From Chanodichthys erythropterus (taxonomy: Eukaryota > Chordata > Actinopteri > Cypriniformes > Xenocyprididae), in contig NC_090228.1 in NCBI RefSeq assembly GCF_024489055.1, positions 21,016,199 through 21,080,198 on the forward strand: DNA of 64,000 bases, in the 5' to 3' direction. The position numbers and the translations under genes are program-made. The stretch's first letter is position 1; each line of letters begins with the position of its first letter. Below the pieces are notes generated by a model. The model was given only the letters and a program-made list of their open reading frames with translations, was not told the DNA's origin and did no database searches. Shown here piece after piece: positions 1 through 10,887 of the stretch.

Positions 1-534
1 GATGGACATTTTAATTGAAAGCGTCAGACCTTTCTCTTGCGGCTGCTTTCAGAGATTGTGTCAGAAGATTCCATCACTTTTAGTCTAAGCTTTGATTGAC
101 AAGTTTCACTCTTACACACTACAGACTCACTTAACTAACCTGAATCAACAAAGAACACTAAATGACTAACAGAAATACTTTATATTGTGCTAAAATATTC
201 TCGGCTCACTAAATAAAAAGTCCATTCATGGGGGAAAGGGTACAACAAATGGAGTTGGTCCAACTTAAATTTATTAAAGCAAGCAGAACATGCCTAGTGT
301 GACAAAAATCATGATTTTAAGAAAAAAATTAACTTTAAGAGATGAACTTGTATGAACTTTTTTTTCAGGTACGGTGTGACAAAACTTGGGAATTTGGGAA
401 ATTCAAATTAATTTTAGCATAGTACTTTCTTTGGATGATTTATTTCATTGAACCAACTAAAAAAACTGATTCACTAGTTTATTCAGTCAGTCCCAGTAAT
501 CCCTTCATGTCAATTTTTTATGGCGATTCAATTT

Positions 535-690
535 ACGAGAAATAATGTTGAAATTGTGAGATATAAAGTTGCAGTGCATAGAAATGTCACAATAGTGAGA
601 TATAATCACAATTGCAAAAAATTAAGACACAAGTGTGAGATATAGTCACAATTACAAGAAATTAAGTAATAATTGTGATTACGATTTGAG
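535..690. repeat. degenerate minisatellite, 'gtgagatataa' type
   Basis: The block repeats variants of gtgagatata with agtcacaatt/aatcacaatt and aagaaattaa at roughly 25-45 bp spacing. Related wording recurs at 26395-26490 and 27205-27500. It resembles the teleost tandem family built on alternating 'gcaattgcgactttat' and 'gtgagatataaag' strings. The copy is old and no unit is intact. No coding potential is seen. Confidence 0.5.
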
Positions 691-1433
691 ATTGGTGCGG
701 CCCCAAAGTTCTTCTGAGCAGACTCAATCACTCTCAAACACAAATCACACCACAGGAAAGTCTGAAGTCAGAAATGCTGATCTCCGAGCACTCATTCGTC
801 TCTGCTCCTCGACATAATGGAGCAGCTGTATTTGCAAATGCAAACACACAAGAAGAGTTTGCACCAACATAAATGCGACTGCTACTCTAAACGCTTCCAT
901 GATCACATGTAAACATAGGTCGCACTTTTGACATAGGTGCGAGCTCTGGCGCATATTGTGATGTTGGCTGCCTAAACACCCGTTTGTCTCAGTTTACATG
1001 CAAAAGTGCAAACGAAGATTTTCAATTTTTCAGATTTTTCAATCTAATTGCCAAAATAAGCTAGCACAGAGTTTACATATGAACGAAACCAGAGACGAGG
1101 GAAAAACATAATGAGAGCAGTAGCTTTTGTTTCTGCTCTGACAGCCGCAATACCATGCCGAACGCAGTGAGTGCATGTTAAAAATCAGGAACGGTGAGAG
1201 AACACAGTGCTTGGTTTTTTGTCTTCAAACAAAACTTGGGACTCCAGCCAACAAAGTTTAAATTCTGTCTGGCTAGTGAATTTCTCATAATGTTTAAGCA
1301 TTAGTTCAGTAAGCAGAGTGGAAGGTCTTTCGTGGCTGTTCGAACACATTTGACCACATAAACTACCAAAGCAATCCAGAATGCGTTTTCAGTACCTCTA
1401 AAAGTGGTCGAAAGTGGACAAGCTCATAACGTT

Positions 1434-1519
1434 TTAGGCCACATTTACACCTGTAGCATCATCCACTTGTCATCCGATCAACCAAAACGCATCTTAATAC
1501 AAGGTGTAAACAGGGCCTA
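1434..1519. mobile_element. short MITE-like remnant with 'AGGTGTAAA' ends
   Basis: The left end reads taggccacatttacacct and the right end aggtgtaaacagggccta, an imperfect terminal inverted repeat. Upstream sequence from about 1320 (aacacatttgaccacataa and cataacgttttagg) looks like a second, decayed half of the same family. It abuts another small TIR element at 1520. Superfamily is not determined and no target duplication is clear. Confidence 0.45.
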
Positions 1520-1778
1520 AAGCCGGGGACACACTTAACGACTAGCTAAAAACATTCTAAGACTGAGCTCAACACACAAAGACTGTTTCCTTCGACTGGA
1601 GCAGATTTAAATACACACAGAATTTAAACACCGACTGTAAACACAGACTGAACGCAACTGGCTTTGACTTAGCGTGTTTGGGCATGATCAGTCGTAAGTA
1701 TCAAATTACATTTATAGTCGTAGGTATCAAATTACATTTATAATCGGCGTTACAATCGTTAAGTGTGTCTCCATCTTA
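1520..1778. mobile_element. small TIR element with 'GACACACTTAACGA' ends
   Basis: The left end (gccggggacacacttaacga) and right end (tcgttaagtgtgtctccatc) are inverted repeats sharing 14 identical bases, gacacacttaacga. The interior holds a short direct repeat (agtcgtaagtatcaaattac and agtcgtaggtatcaaattac, about 1690-1735). This is a non-autonomous DNA transposon of about 260 bp without an ORF. The duplicated target is unclear because the neighbouring element touches it. Confidence 0.5.
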
Positions 1779-3340
1779 AGAGACGGGTTCAAAACACAGT
1801 CAGTGCACAAACCTGGAACGCTGCTGCTCAAACAGTGCGCGAGAACTTTTCTTACTGGGTTTGAATGGTCAAATGCACACTTAATGTGTCAAAATGCCCG
1901 TCTTTGTGAGCATCTTCGTAAACACAGTTATGTCTTAAGTGAACGTGAACAGTGCATTCGGTGATAAAGTGAAAGCAGGCCAATAAAGCTGCTGTCGTCC
2001 ATTCCATTCATGTTAATCAAACAGTCTCACTTTTGTGAAGATCATGCACTGTTTTTGTACATTTTATTACTTTATACAATTTATGTTTCTCTTTCTAGTG
2101 CTTGAAGTTTAGAGCTCGAATGTTGATGGTGAGCAACTATTTAGTACAGCCGCACGTTTTGGATGAAAATAGGAATAGACTCCCCAAAAAAACAGAAAAG
2201 GGGTTGACACTGACATTCAACAGAGAGCTTAATTACTACTTATATATATACTGAATGATCAGGATTGGGATTGGTATCGGCCAATCATGATGACAGAAAA
2301 AAACGGTAATAGGTATCGGCCACAAAATCCTGATGGGAGCATCAGTTTCATATTTCATATTTCATAATCTTTTACTGAGCAAAGTATGAAACATGGAGTC
2401 TGCAGTGGCACACACAAACACAACACTAAATTATGACAGTGCTGACAGGGGTCAGAGGGATTGGCCCACCTGACCTGTGGAGCTTAAAAAAACATCTCAC
2501 CAGTGGCTTAAATCGGCCTCAGTTTTAGCAGCTTTACCCACAATTCACTTTACATTAAATCAGCACATAGCAGCCCCTCACTCATTCTATTTACACACTT
2601 CACAAGCCTCTCTGTCATTTCCTCTCTGTCTCTCCTTCGGTAGCCCACAACTTACTCGACACATCATCTACTGACAACAGCACTTAATTAAAAAATGTTC
2701 AAATAAATAAAAACAACAAAAAATATACATAACTTATTGAATTTTGAGCTTCTTTGATAGATTTATCCCTCAAACCAGAATAATGCAAAATAAGATTTAA
2801 TAACACCTTTCATATTCACAAGTACAAAGACACAATATTTGCATAAAAGTGTGTGTTTGGGTGCTGGGGAGGCCGTATGGCTTTAAGCTCATTGAAGTGT
2901 GGTTCAAGGCAGCGTGGATGTATTGTTTCATGTTAAAGCCTGATGGAAGTCAAGGTGATTATTAACACGGGTGGCTCAGAAGACGAGGTTTTGAAACGCC
3001 AAAATACAGACAGGCTGACACAAAGGCCTTCACATGTTTGTTTAAAAGAAATCCTGCAGAAAGGAGAAAAAATACATCATTCACTGTCACCGCGCAGTCA
3101 TCCGCTCAGAAAAAAGGGATAACCATGCTGCTGTTGTTCAAACAATTCTAAACTGAAAGAATTTTGACGTACCGCATGAGATAGTGTGGCATAAACTATT
3201 ACCCGCCGGTGGAAAATAAATTATATCTGTCAGTTTTAACCGGATTATAGTCTTTGTTAACGTTTGTTTGTGAGGTTAACTGTGTGTATGTTTGGTTCTT
3301 GTATTCATGAGGTTTTACCTGCATCTTTGGCTATGACTTC
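1779..3340. other. no gene recognised; one decayed hAT-like scrap
   Basis: AT-rich unique-looking DNA. The only repeat trace I see is at about 2255-2345 (ggtatcggccaatcatg and ggtatcggccacaaaat), which resembles the interior of a common teleost hAT family with 'GGCCGATACC' wording. The short ORF at 2477-2674 has no domain, coding bias or splice context. Confidence 0.4.
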
Positions 3341-3949
3341 ATATCTGTATTAGGCATGTCAATATAATGATTCATTTAGTTAGTTAATTGTACTAAAAAT
3401 AATACTGTTCAAAAAAAAATTAATACAATTAATCAGTCTATTCCATAACGAGGGATGCATCGAGGCAATTCTCATGTCACGAGATCTCGCAAGACTAATA
3501 TGTGACGAGATTTTTCATCGAGGCGAAAAGTAGCCTCGTGATATTGGTATGACAGAGTGGTTAGGATGATTAGAAAAGAATATGCCACCGCTAAGTTTAC
3601 TTTACGCCTCCACTATCGTTTTGCTTTGCATTTAAATAAAAATAATTTAATTCAGTTGGATAACAGTCGTCGGCGCTCCATATTTACAGAGTACGAGCGA
3701 TCCCAAAAGTGAAAGTAAACGTGAGGGCGCATTCAAACGCGATTTCAATACCCCGCATTTTGAAAGCGGCTCCCTGATGCATGCAAATATCTCTCAATAT
3801 GAAAGCTTGTAACCATCTCTTAGCTCTGTATCAATTAAAAATTTGGTCTTATTTGCACTTTGAATATTGAGAGAGTGTGATTATGGTTGCACTTATTATG
3901 AAGTGTTACCATAAAAATTAATAACAGTTTTCTCTTAATCTTATTAAGC

Positions 3950-5110
3950 ACAAACAATAAGGTTTCATTTGTTATCAACAAATGACCACATAACAAATAG
4001 TTATCAACTATCATGAATTAACAATGAATGACTATTTTTATTAACTAACATAAACAAAGATTAATAAATACTGTAGCAAATATATTGCTCATTGTTAGTT
4101 GATGTTGGTTAAAGGTGCCATAGAATGGAAAACTGAATTTACCTTGGCATGGTTGAATAACAAGTGTTCAGTACATGGAAATGACATACAGTGAGTCTCA
4201 TACACCATTGTTTCCTCCTTCTTATGTAAATCTCATTTGTTTAAAAGACCTAAGAAGAACAGGCGAATCTCAACATAAAACCGACTATTACGTAACAGTC
4301 GGGATCATTAATATGTACGCCCCCAATATTTGCATATGCCAGCTCATGTTCAAGGCATTAGACAAGGGCAGGCAGTTAACGTATGGATCTGTGCACAGCT
4401 GAATCATCAGACTAGGTAAGCAAGCAAGGACAACAGCAAAAAATGGCAGATGGAGCAATAATAACTGACATGATCCATGATATCATGATATTTTTTGTGA
4501 TATTTGTAAATTGTCTTCCTAAATGTTTTGTTAGTATGTTGTTAATGTACTGTTAAATGTGGTTAAAGTTACCATCGTTTCTTACTGTATTCACAGAGAC
4601 AAGAGAGCCGTCGCTATTTTCATTTTTAAACACTTGCAGTCTGTATAATTAATAAACACAACTTCATTCTTTATAAATCTCTCCAACAGTGTGTAATGTT
4701 AGCTTTAGCCACAGAGCACTATCAAACTCATTCAGAATCAAATGTAAACATCCAAATAAATTCTATACTCACATGATCCGATGCTGCATGCAGCATGCAT
4801 GACGAACATGTTGTAAAGATACATTTTGAGGGTTATATTAGCTGTGTGAACTTTGTTTATGCTGTTTAAGGCAGTCGCGAGCTCGGGGGTGGGGAGCACG
4901 AGGATTTAAAGGGGTGCATTTTTAATTATGCCCCAAAATAGGCAGTTAAAAAAATTAATTTAAAATAATCTATGGGGTATTTTGAGCTGAAACTTCACAG
5001 ACACATTCAGGGGACACCTTACACTTATATTAAATCTTGTGAAAACGTGTTCTATGGCACCTTTAATACATTAATGTTAATAAATGAGACCTTATTGTAA
5101 AGTGTTAGCA
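3950..5110. mobile_element. decayed 'caataaggt...accttattg' repeat, interrupted
   Basis: The left end contains acaataaggtttcatttgtt and the right end gagaccttattgtaaagtgt, an inverted pair. Between them lie strings such as ttaataaatactgtag and cattgttagttgatg that I recognise from a very common teleost hAT-like non-autonomous family whose ends read GGTAACACTTTACAATAAGG. The copy is split by the TTAA-flanked element at 4113-5062. Confidence 0.5.
4113..5062. mobile_element. TTAA-flanked non-autonomous element ('AGGTGCCATAGAA' TIR)
   Basis: The element is bounded by ttaa at 4109-4112 and at 5063-5066. Its ends are aggtgccatagaa and ttctatggcacct, a perfect 13-bp inverted repeat. TTAA target duplication is the hallmark of piggyBac-like transposition, so a non-autonomous piggyBac-like origin is inferred. 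The interior (950 bp) has no transposase. The short ORF at 4175-4402 has no recognisable domain. The insertion splits an older repeat, which gives its relative age. Confidence 0.7.
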
Positions 5111-5445
5111 TTTTTATTTATACTGTTTTCTATTTCTATGATCAGTTTGTGGAAAGGAGTTCAGTTAGGAGGTCAAAAGTTGTAGCTCATAAATCATGTA
5201 CAGTACAGTCTTTTACTGCATATGATAATTCATACTCAGAAAGTAGAACTAAAATGACATTCATTACAAGATGATTAGTTAAAACATTTCAAATACACCT
5301 GCAGAATATTTTTTCTAGTCATGTATTTCGCCATTGAGGATTTCTTAAAAATAGTGTGTAAAAATCATGTCTTATCTCGTCTCGTTCTCATGAACTCAAT
5401 CTCGAGTCTCGTCTCGTGAGCTACCTGTGTCGTCACACCCTTAAT

Positions 5446-7738
5446 ACTTACATATGTAAATGTAGTTTTTCCATTTTTTTCCCCAGACTTTCAATCTTTA
5501 AATATGTATATCCATTCTAAAAATATAAATTATTACTTTTAAAACTATGATAATCTAATTTTTAGATCCAATTTTTCTACAGGTTTTTAAAATGAGCATC
5601 CCACAGGATTAATTACACAAATTTGGAATAAAGTTGGCCTATGAATTAAATACAGCTGAGGTAAGGAGTTGGCTTTTATTTTAAAAAATATGCATTTCAT
5701 AAACATTTAAAAATATACAAATTTCCACTACAGGCATTTCCATCACTGGATGCTATTAAACACAATACATAACTTGAGACTGGTGAAAATTGTTATTTCT
5801 TTATAAAACCACTTTTCATTCCATGTTGTCTATATTCAATGTTTTCATCTGCCACAATTATGTAATGTCTTTGAATTATCTTTATTTGGGGAATTTCCCA
5901 GCAAACATTGATATAATGAATAATTAGCATATTATTTAATTAATTTGATTAAAATTTTAAATCAATTGAGAGTCCTAATCTGTTTAAGTATGTGTATATT
6001 TTTGCCTCCCTGGCTCAATTCTAAGTTCAAACATGTCAAAAAGACCCTTCATTCCAGCTGTAGAGCCCTCTAGGAAATGTTACTTGCACACTTTGCTCAC
6101 TAAACCTCTTTTCCATCAGGTGACATTCTACAATAAGATTTATGGATACAATTAGGCGGAACGAAGCAGGAATCTCCCTAATTCCATAAACACACAGTGT
6201 GTGTGTATCTTTGTAAACATTATAAAGGGTAAGGCTTGTTATCTGATGCCACTGTCATAAGAAAGCCTGATTGATGTATTTCCGCAATTTACTTCAGAAA
6301 GATGGAAATCCATTGTTTAAAGAAAAATGTTCATATGCATATGTACACACACTCTTAGGGCAAGTGGTTGTTTAGACATTTAATTGCTCTTGAACAGGTT
6401 AGATCAGATATTTGATTTGATGAATTGCTCTTTTAATAAGATCAGAAAAATCCAATTTGCAGAAAAATAAGTATGGCAGGTGTTTTGGTTGATTTATGTC
6501 TTTAGCAGTATGTCATACTATTGTATATTATGTCATACTATTGCATACTAAGTAATTTTGTGCTAATAATAATTAAAAACCAAAATGTGCAGTATACAAC
6601 CAGAAAACACAGTACTAAGTACTATATCCGGAAGGTGCAATGTGTATCTGGACTATTTGATTGGACTTGCGAATCTGGATTAAAAAAGCAAAATAATCAT
6701 TTTATTTGCAAAATGGATACCACTTTCCAAAGTAAATACAGTGAAGTCACATGAAGTGCCATTTGAAATGTTAATTGTTGCATAAAGTGCATACTGTTTT
6801 AATGCGCTTTTGAAGAAAATAAAAAAGTAATACACATTAAATAAAATATGTAAAGTATTCCATTCCAAATATAGCCTTTCTGTGTGTCTAGAATGTATGG
6901 AGAAAGAGGTTGGATCAAAGTCATACATCAGAGAAAAAACTTGGAAAGCTTGGAGTGTGTGAGTGACTTACAAGTCCATCATGCAGGTTTGTGCTTGTTT
7001 ACCTCTATCAGCATTTTACAACAGTAACATTTAAAGCACCTGAGGAGTGAAGGTTTATATTTTTGTTAAATTTGAGCAGTTAGTCATACAAATACATTCA
7101 TTCATATCAATGCAACCATCCCACAACACACATTAGCTGAATTAACATGAGACCAGCTGTACGCATGCGTGCACACACATATGCAAGCCATGCCCTTACA
7201 GTTTTGCTTAGAGTATAACACCTTTTGCGAGGCAAGTACTTCAAAACAGTGAGAGGGATATTGACAACTGAATTTAATATATGGGTCAGTGACAAATATG
7301 GTTTGGCAAGATGAGAAATTCAAAAATCTTTTAAAAACTTCAATTACATCAAGTAATTCAACATCAGGTATGTTAAAATGCAATGTATGTTAAAATGTAT
7401 ATAGTGTATTTATGTTAATTTTATGTAAATAAAAATGACATTCGCACCATTTTTTACTGAAGTTAAGAATGAATGTACCTGAAAATGTCAAATGGTGTAA
7501 CTGCCAAAGAATGAGAAATATTAATTTTTTATCCACCTAGATGGCATATAAGCGTACTCAGAGAAATAAATACTTTATTTTAAAATATCAAATGAAAAAT
7601 AAGTTTGTTAGAGTTATCTCTAAATGTAAATTTTAATGTGTTTTTGCAATATTTGGTAGGACATATGCTGAAAGCACCTCTGTTTTCTAAATAATCTTTG
7701 ACAATTTACGTAAAAATTGTTAAAAACCTTTTTTTTTT
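5446..7738. other. no gene recognised in about 2.3 kb of AT-rich DNA
   Basis: I see no exon, TIR pair or SINE. At 6509-6545 the phrase tatgtcatactattg occurs twice, a short local duplication. Short ORFs at 6521-6754, 6680-6928 and 7102-7383 lack domains and appear to be chance openings in AT-rich sequence. Confidence 0.4.
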
Positions 7739-7774
7739 TCATCTAGTTTAGTGTTATTACACTAAACTAGATGA
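7739..7774. repeat. short perfect hairpin, 15-bp stem
   Basis: The arms tcatctagtttagtg (7739-7753) and cactaaactagatga (7760-7774) are exact reverse complements around a 6-nt spacer, ttatta. The surroundings are AT-rich, and a similar 'atggtgtaac' motif appears nearby (about 7490) and again at 16078. This may be the centre or end of an eroded palindromic transposon. Confidence 0.6.
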
Positions 7775-8112
7775 TTACAGCACACATTAATTTTTCTCTT
7801 TATAATTATAATTTTTTGGAAAAATACTGGTTACGCCAATTGACACAAACCAGTTACACCACCTGACCATGTTGCTTCTACAGCCAAAGGACATTGTTTG
7901 TTGAAGAACTTGACACTGAAAATCAAGCATGACAGTCAACAAGTTAAGCTAAAGTAGTTTCAGCGCTGAAAAACAACATCTGGCAACAAGAAATCGTCAT
8001 TGTAATGAATAGTAAAATCATGTCTTGTATATTTTACAGTTAAAGGGTTAGTTCACCTAAAAATTAATTTCTGTCGTTAATTGCTCACCCTCTTGTCGTA
8101 CCACACCTGTAA

Positions 8113-8804
8113 TGGTGCGTTCACACCAGATGTGAATGAAGTGTTAAGCGCAAGTGATTTACATGTTAAGTCAATGCAAAGACGCGAATAGACATCCTGT
8201 GGCGCGATTCGCACGAATGAGGCGGCGCAGATTAAGCGTTTCGGCGTTTGACACGCATAACGCGTGATTCGCACGAATCGTACAAGTTGAAAAATCAGAA
8301 CTTTGGTGAAAATTCGCGCCGCGTTAACCAATCAGGAGATTGATCTAGTAGTGACGGAGGCAGAAATTCGAAACAACAATGGAGGACAAAATCTTCGTCG
8401 CTGTAGGATACATCTTCAAACTTTTATAGAAACAGGAATAAAAAAAGATCTTGCTTGGAAGAAAGTGAGTGAGGACTTCGGACAATCTGGTAAGTTGTAA
8501 AAAATGGTCTTTACTCAATTTGAGCTATAGGCTATATTAATATTGAGACTACAAGCTATATAGCTAAAGCTGGCAAATTGAGCTCATTCACTGTATTTTA
8601 CAAATACAACGCTGATGAGTTGTGTTTATTCAGAGGAAGTGTGTGGAAGAGTCTGGGACACATATTTAAAGAAGGGGGAGAGCCCCTCTCAAGGCGCGAA
8701 TTTGCATCTGTTGTGAAGTGAATTTCACGCGTGAATGAAGTGAGTAAACTCAAAATGTTCAAGCGTCCAACTACGATTTATTCGCATCTGGTGTGAACAC
8801 CCCA
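8113..8804. mobile_element. PIF/Harbinger-type non-autonomous element nested in a foldback repeat
   Basis: The ends are tggtgcgttcacaccagatg and, on the other strand, tggggtgttcacaccagatg, a near-identical 20-bp inverted repeat. A 3-bp duplication, taa, lies at 8110-8112 and 8805-8807. A TAA/TTA duplication is characteristic of PIF/Harbinger transposition. The 692-bp element keeps part of a MADF-like exon (8379-8489), so it probably derives from an autonomous element by internal deletion. It inserted into the left arm of the TTAA-flanked foldback element and is therefore younger than it. Confidence 0.75.
8379..8489 (+). pseudogene. remnant first exon of a MADF/Myb-like accessory protein
   Basis: An ATG at 8379 starts MEDKIFVAVG. 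After a frame break near 8410 another frame continues with KKDLAWKKVSEDFGQSG up to 8489. The phrase KKDLAWKKVSED is typical of MADF (Myb/SANT-like) DNA-binding domains, whose genes accompany transposase genes in PIF/Harbinger elements. The reading frame ends exactly at a consensus splice donor (gtaagt, 8490-8495), as expected for a first coding exon. The middle of the domain is missing or scrambled and nothing downstream matches a second exon, so the copy cannot make a functional protein. The family assignment rests on recalled motif wording. The location inside a Harbinger-type element supports it. Confidence 0.5.
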
Positions 8805-9541
8805 TAAGACCTTCGTTCATCTTCATCTCCCATAGAAAGCAACGAAATTACCACATTCAAGGTCCAGAAAGGTACTAAAGACCTTGTTAAAAAAGTCGAC
8901 GTGACTACAGTGGTTCAACCTTAATGTTATGAAGCGACAAGAATACATTTTGTACGCAAAAACAAAACAAAAATAGCAACTTTAGTCAACAATTTTGTCT
9001 CTTCCCTGTCATTCTCCTATGCTGTTGACGTAGTGTAAACAGTGCAGAACCTCCAGGTTCTACGTCAGAACACCAGCTCATTATTCGCCGGCTCCTGAGT
9101 CAGCATCACACGCATGTGTCATGCTGATCACATGATCAGCTTTGGCCAACACTGAGCCGGCATTCAGATGTAAACAAGGGAGCCTTCACTGTGCTTACTG
9201 CTTTACCTGCATAAGGATAATGACAGGGAAGAGAAGAGACTGTTAAATTAAGTTGCTATTTTTGTTTTGTTTTTGTGCACAAAAAGTATTCTTGTTGCTT
9301 CATAACATCAAGGTTGAACCACTGCAGTCACGTCGACTGTTTTAACAAGGTCTTTAGTACCTTTCTGGACCTTGAAAGTGGTAATTTCATTGCCTTCTAT
9401 GGGAGATAGAAAAAAGCTCTCAGATTTCATCAAAAATATCTTAATTTGTGTTCCGAAAATAAACGAAGGTCTTACATGTTTGGAACGACATGAGGGTAAG
9501 CAATTACAGAAATTTCATTTTTGGGTGAACTAACCCTTTAA

Positions 9542-10420
9542 GGAACAATATCTGATAACAAGAAATCATCAAAGTGATAAACAGTGAACTCAAGTCTCGT
9601 ATTGTAATAACAGTTAAGAAAAAAATATCTGATGGGAGGATCAGAATTCAGCTCTGTGATGAGCCACTTGTTTCCTTGTTTGAAACTATATCAATTCATC
9701 TTTTGGGGGAAAAAGGGTTCTGTTATGTCATATTAATTATAAAATATTTCCATAGGATTGAAAAAAACGCTCCGTTTCAGGGGACACATGCCATCAAAGT
9801 TGTTGCCTTTTTGCCGCGATCACTACTGAAGCTTTTCTGACAGTGTACATGACAAGCTGCTTCTTCGGCTTTTGCCTTGATACTCAACATGACCGCAGTC
9901 ACCGCCTACTAGCAGTCTGCATGCACATCGGAGCGGACAACGGCACAGAAGTGTAAGTGAAAATAGACGTATAGCCTATGGCGTAGAGGCTCAGACGTAG
10001 GTCCAACGCAGAAGTATAAATCAGCCTTTATTGTCTCTTTATGTTATGAACCATAGATAAAATAACCGCTGAAAGTGAGCTGTTATGTCAGATCGCTCTT
10101 TCAATAGGAAAAAATATCCCACCTTTAATAGCCAAGCATATTTACAGTACAAACCTTGTCAGTGAACTATGAGGGCAAAAAAAGAAAAAAAGAAACAAAA
10201 TAATGTTCAATTAGTCGAGGTATTGATTTTAGGCCATAATCGTCCAGCCCTATAAAACAGCGCTGCGTTACCCCACATACGCTTGACCGGAAGAAGCAGA
10301 AGTGGCGACTGAAGCATAGTAAAACCTCCACTGCTTTCGAGACGTGTGTCGTGCTCGTCTCTCATTAGCAATTGCAGTGGCCTCGTTCAGCTCTAACTGC
10401 TTTAAGTCACACCCTGCTTC
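9542..10420. other. left flank of the gypsy insertion; older unnamed repeat, no gene
   Basis: Wording such as aacgcagaagtataaatcag (about 9999-10018) and attgcagtggcctcgttcag (about 10371-10390) looks like a dispersed teleost repeat rather than unique DNA. The reading continues at 15626 after the retrotransposon. The small ORF at 9574-9840 has no recognisable domain. Confidence 0.35.
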
Positions 10421-10425
10421 ATACT
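10421..10425. repeat. target-site duplication (left) of the gypsy element
   Basis: The five bases atact directly precede the left LTR, and the same five follow the right LTR at 15621-15625. A 5-bp duplication is standard for Ty3/gypsy integrase. Confidence 0.9.
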
Positions 10426-10887
10426 TCTTACGGTACAGACGGCACGGAGGCAGAAGTAAAAGCGAGTAAGGTTGTTTATTGATATTCAGCAATGAGCAGG
10501 TGAGTAAATGGTGGATAGAGAGTTCAAATGTGATGATAGGGAATTGATACTGTCCTTGTTGCTTGTAGATGGAAGTTATGGTTGGAGAGATGGAGAATGG
10601 CTGACGAGGAACACTCACACACACAGAGGGAGGAACACAGGAAGAAGACTGGAGACGCTGGAGAGACTGGGATTGCTGGTAGCAGGTAAGTAGCAAGTTG
10701 GAGTCCTTGAGGTAGGTATACATGAGTCTGTATAACGAACGAGACCGGACAACTTCTGTGTGTGTGAGTGTGGGCTATATAGTGCTGGTGATTATGGGGA
10801 TGATGACGTGCAGGTGGCGGTGATTAGAATTCCGGTGATTGAGTGCGTGGGTATTGCAGGGAGGTGGAGCCTGACATGTCTGTGACA
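10426..10887 (-). repeat. 3' LTR of the gypsy element
   Basis: In element orientation it begins TGTCACAGACATG at 10887 and ends with GA at 10426; the terminal CA expected from the other LTR is mutated here. It carries a polyadenylation signal AATAAA (complement of 10475-10480) and is about 98% identical to the 5' LTR. The pol reading frame runs into it and stops at 10824. The open frame at 10268-10723 is LTR sequence, not a gene. Confidence 0.95.

Larger units (their letters stand above)
3450..5445. mobile_element. probable old hAT-like element hosting two later insertions
   Basis: The left end reads agggatgcatcgaggcaatt followed by tgtcacgagatctcgc. The right end, on the other strand, reads agggtgtgacgacacaggta followed by agctcacgagacgagac. 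These imperfect inverted ends and the 'cacgaga' wording fit a degenerate hAT-type element. The middle is occupied by a second repeat (about 3950-5110) that itself carries a TTAA-flanked element (4113-5062). No target duplication is convincing, so the boundaries are approximate. Confidence 0.4.
8040..9541. mobile_element. TTAA-flanked foldback element with long inverted arms
   Basis: ttaa at 8040-8043 and 9538-9541 brackets ends reading agggttagttcacc and ggtgaactaaccct. The arms are long: a stretch from about 8806 to 9000 (ggtccagaaaggtactaaag, gttcaaccttaatgttatg) is repeated in inverse order from about 9240 to 9475. This makes a large foldback structure around a centre near 9130. The left arm is split by the Harbinger-type element at 8113-8804, so the uninterrupted element would be about 800 bp. 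It is non-autonomous. I recognise the family as abundant in teleosts, and the TTAA target suggests piggyBac-like mobilisation, which is inference. Confidence 0.75.

Noticed and set aside
10268..10723. 151-aa ORF, and its twin in the other LTR reaching 15456
   Set aside because: This is LTR sequence read through. The shared start MYTYLKDSNL lies in both LTRs and is not gag.
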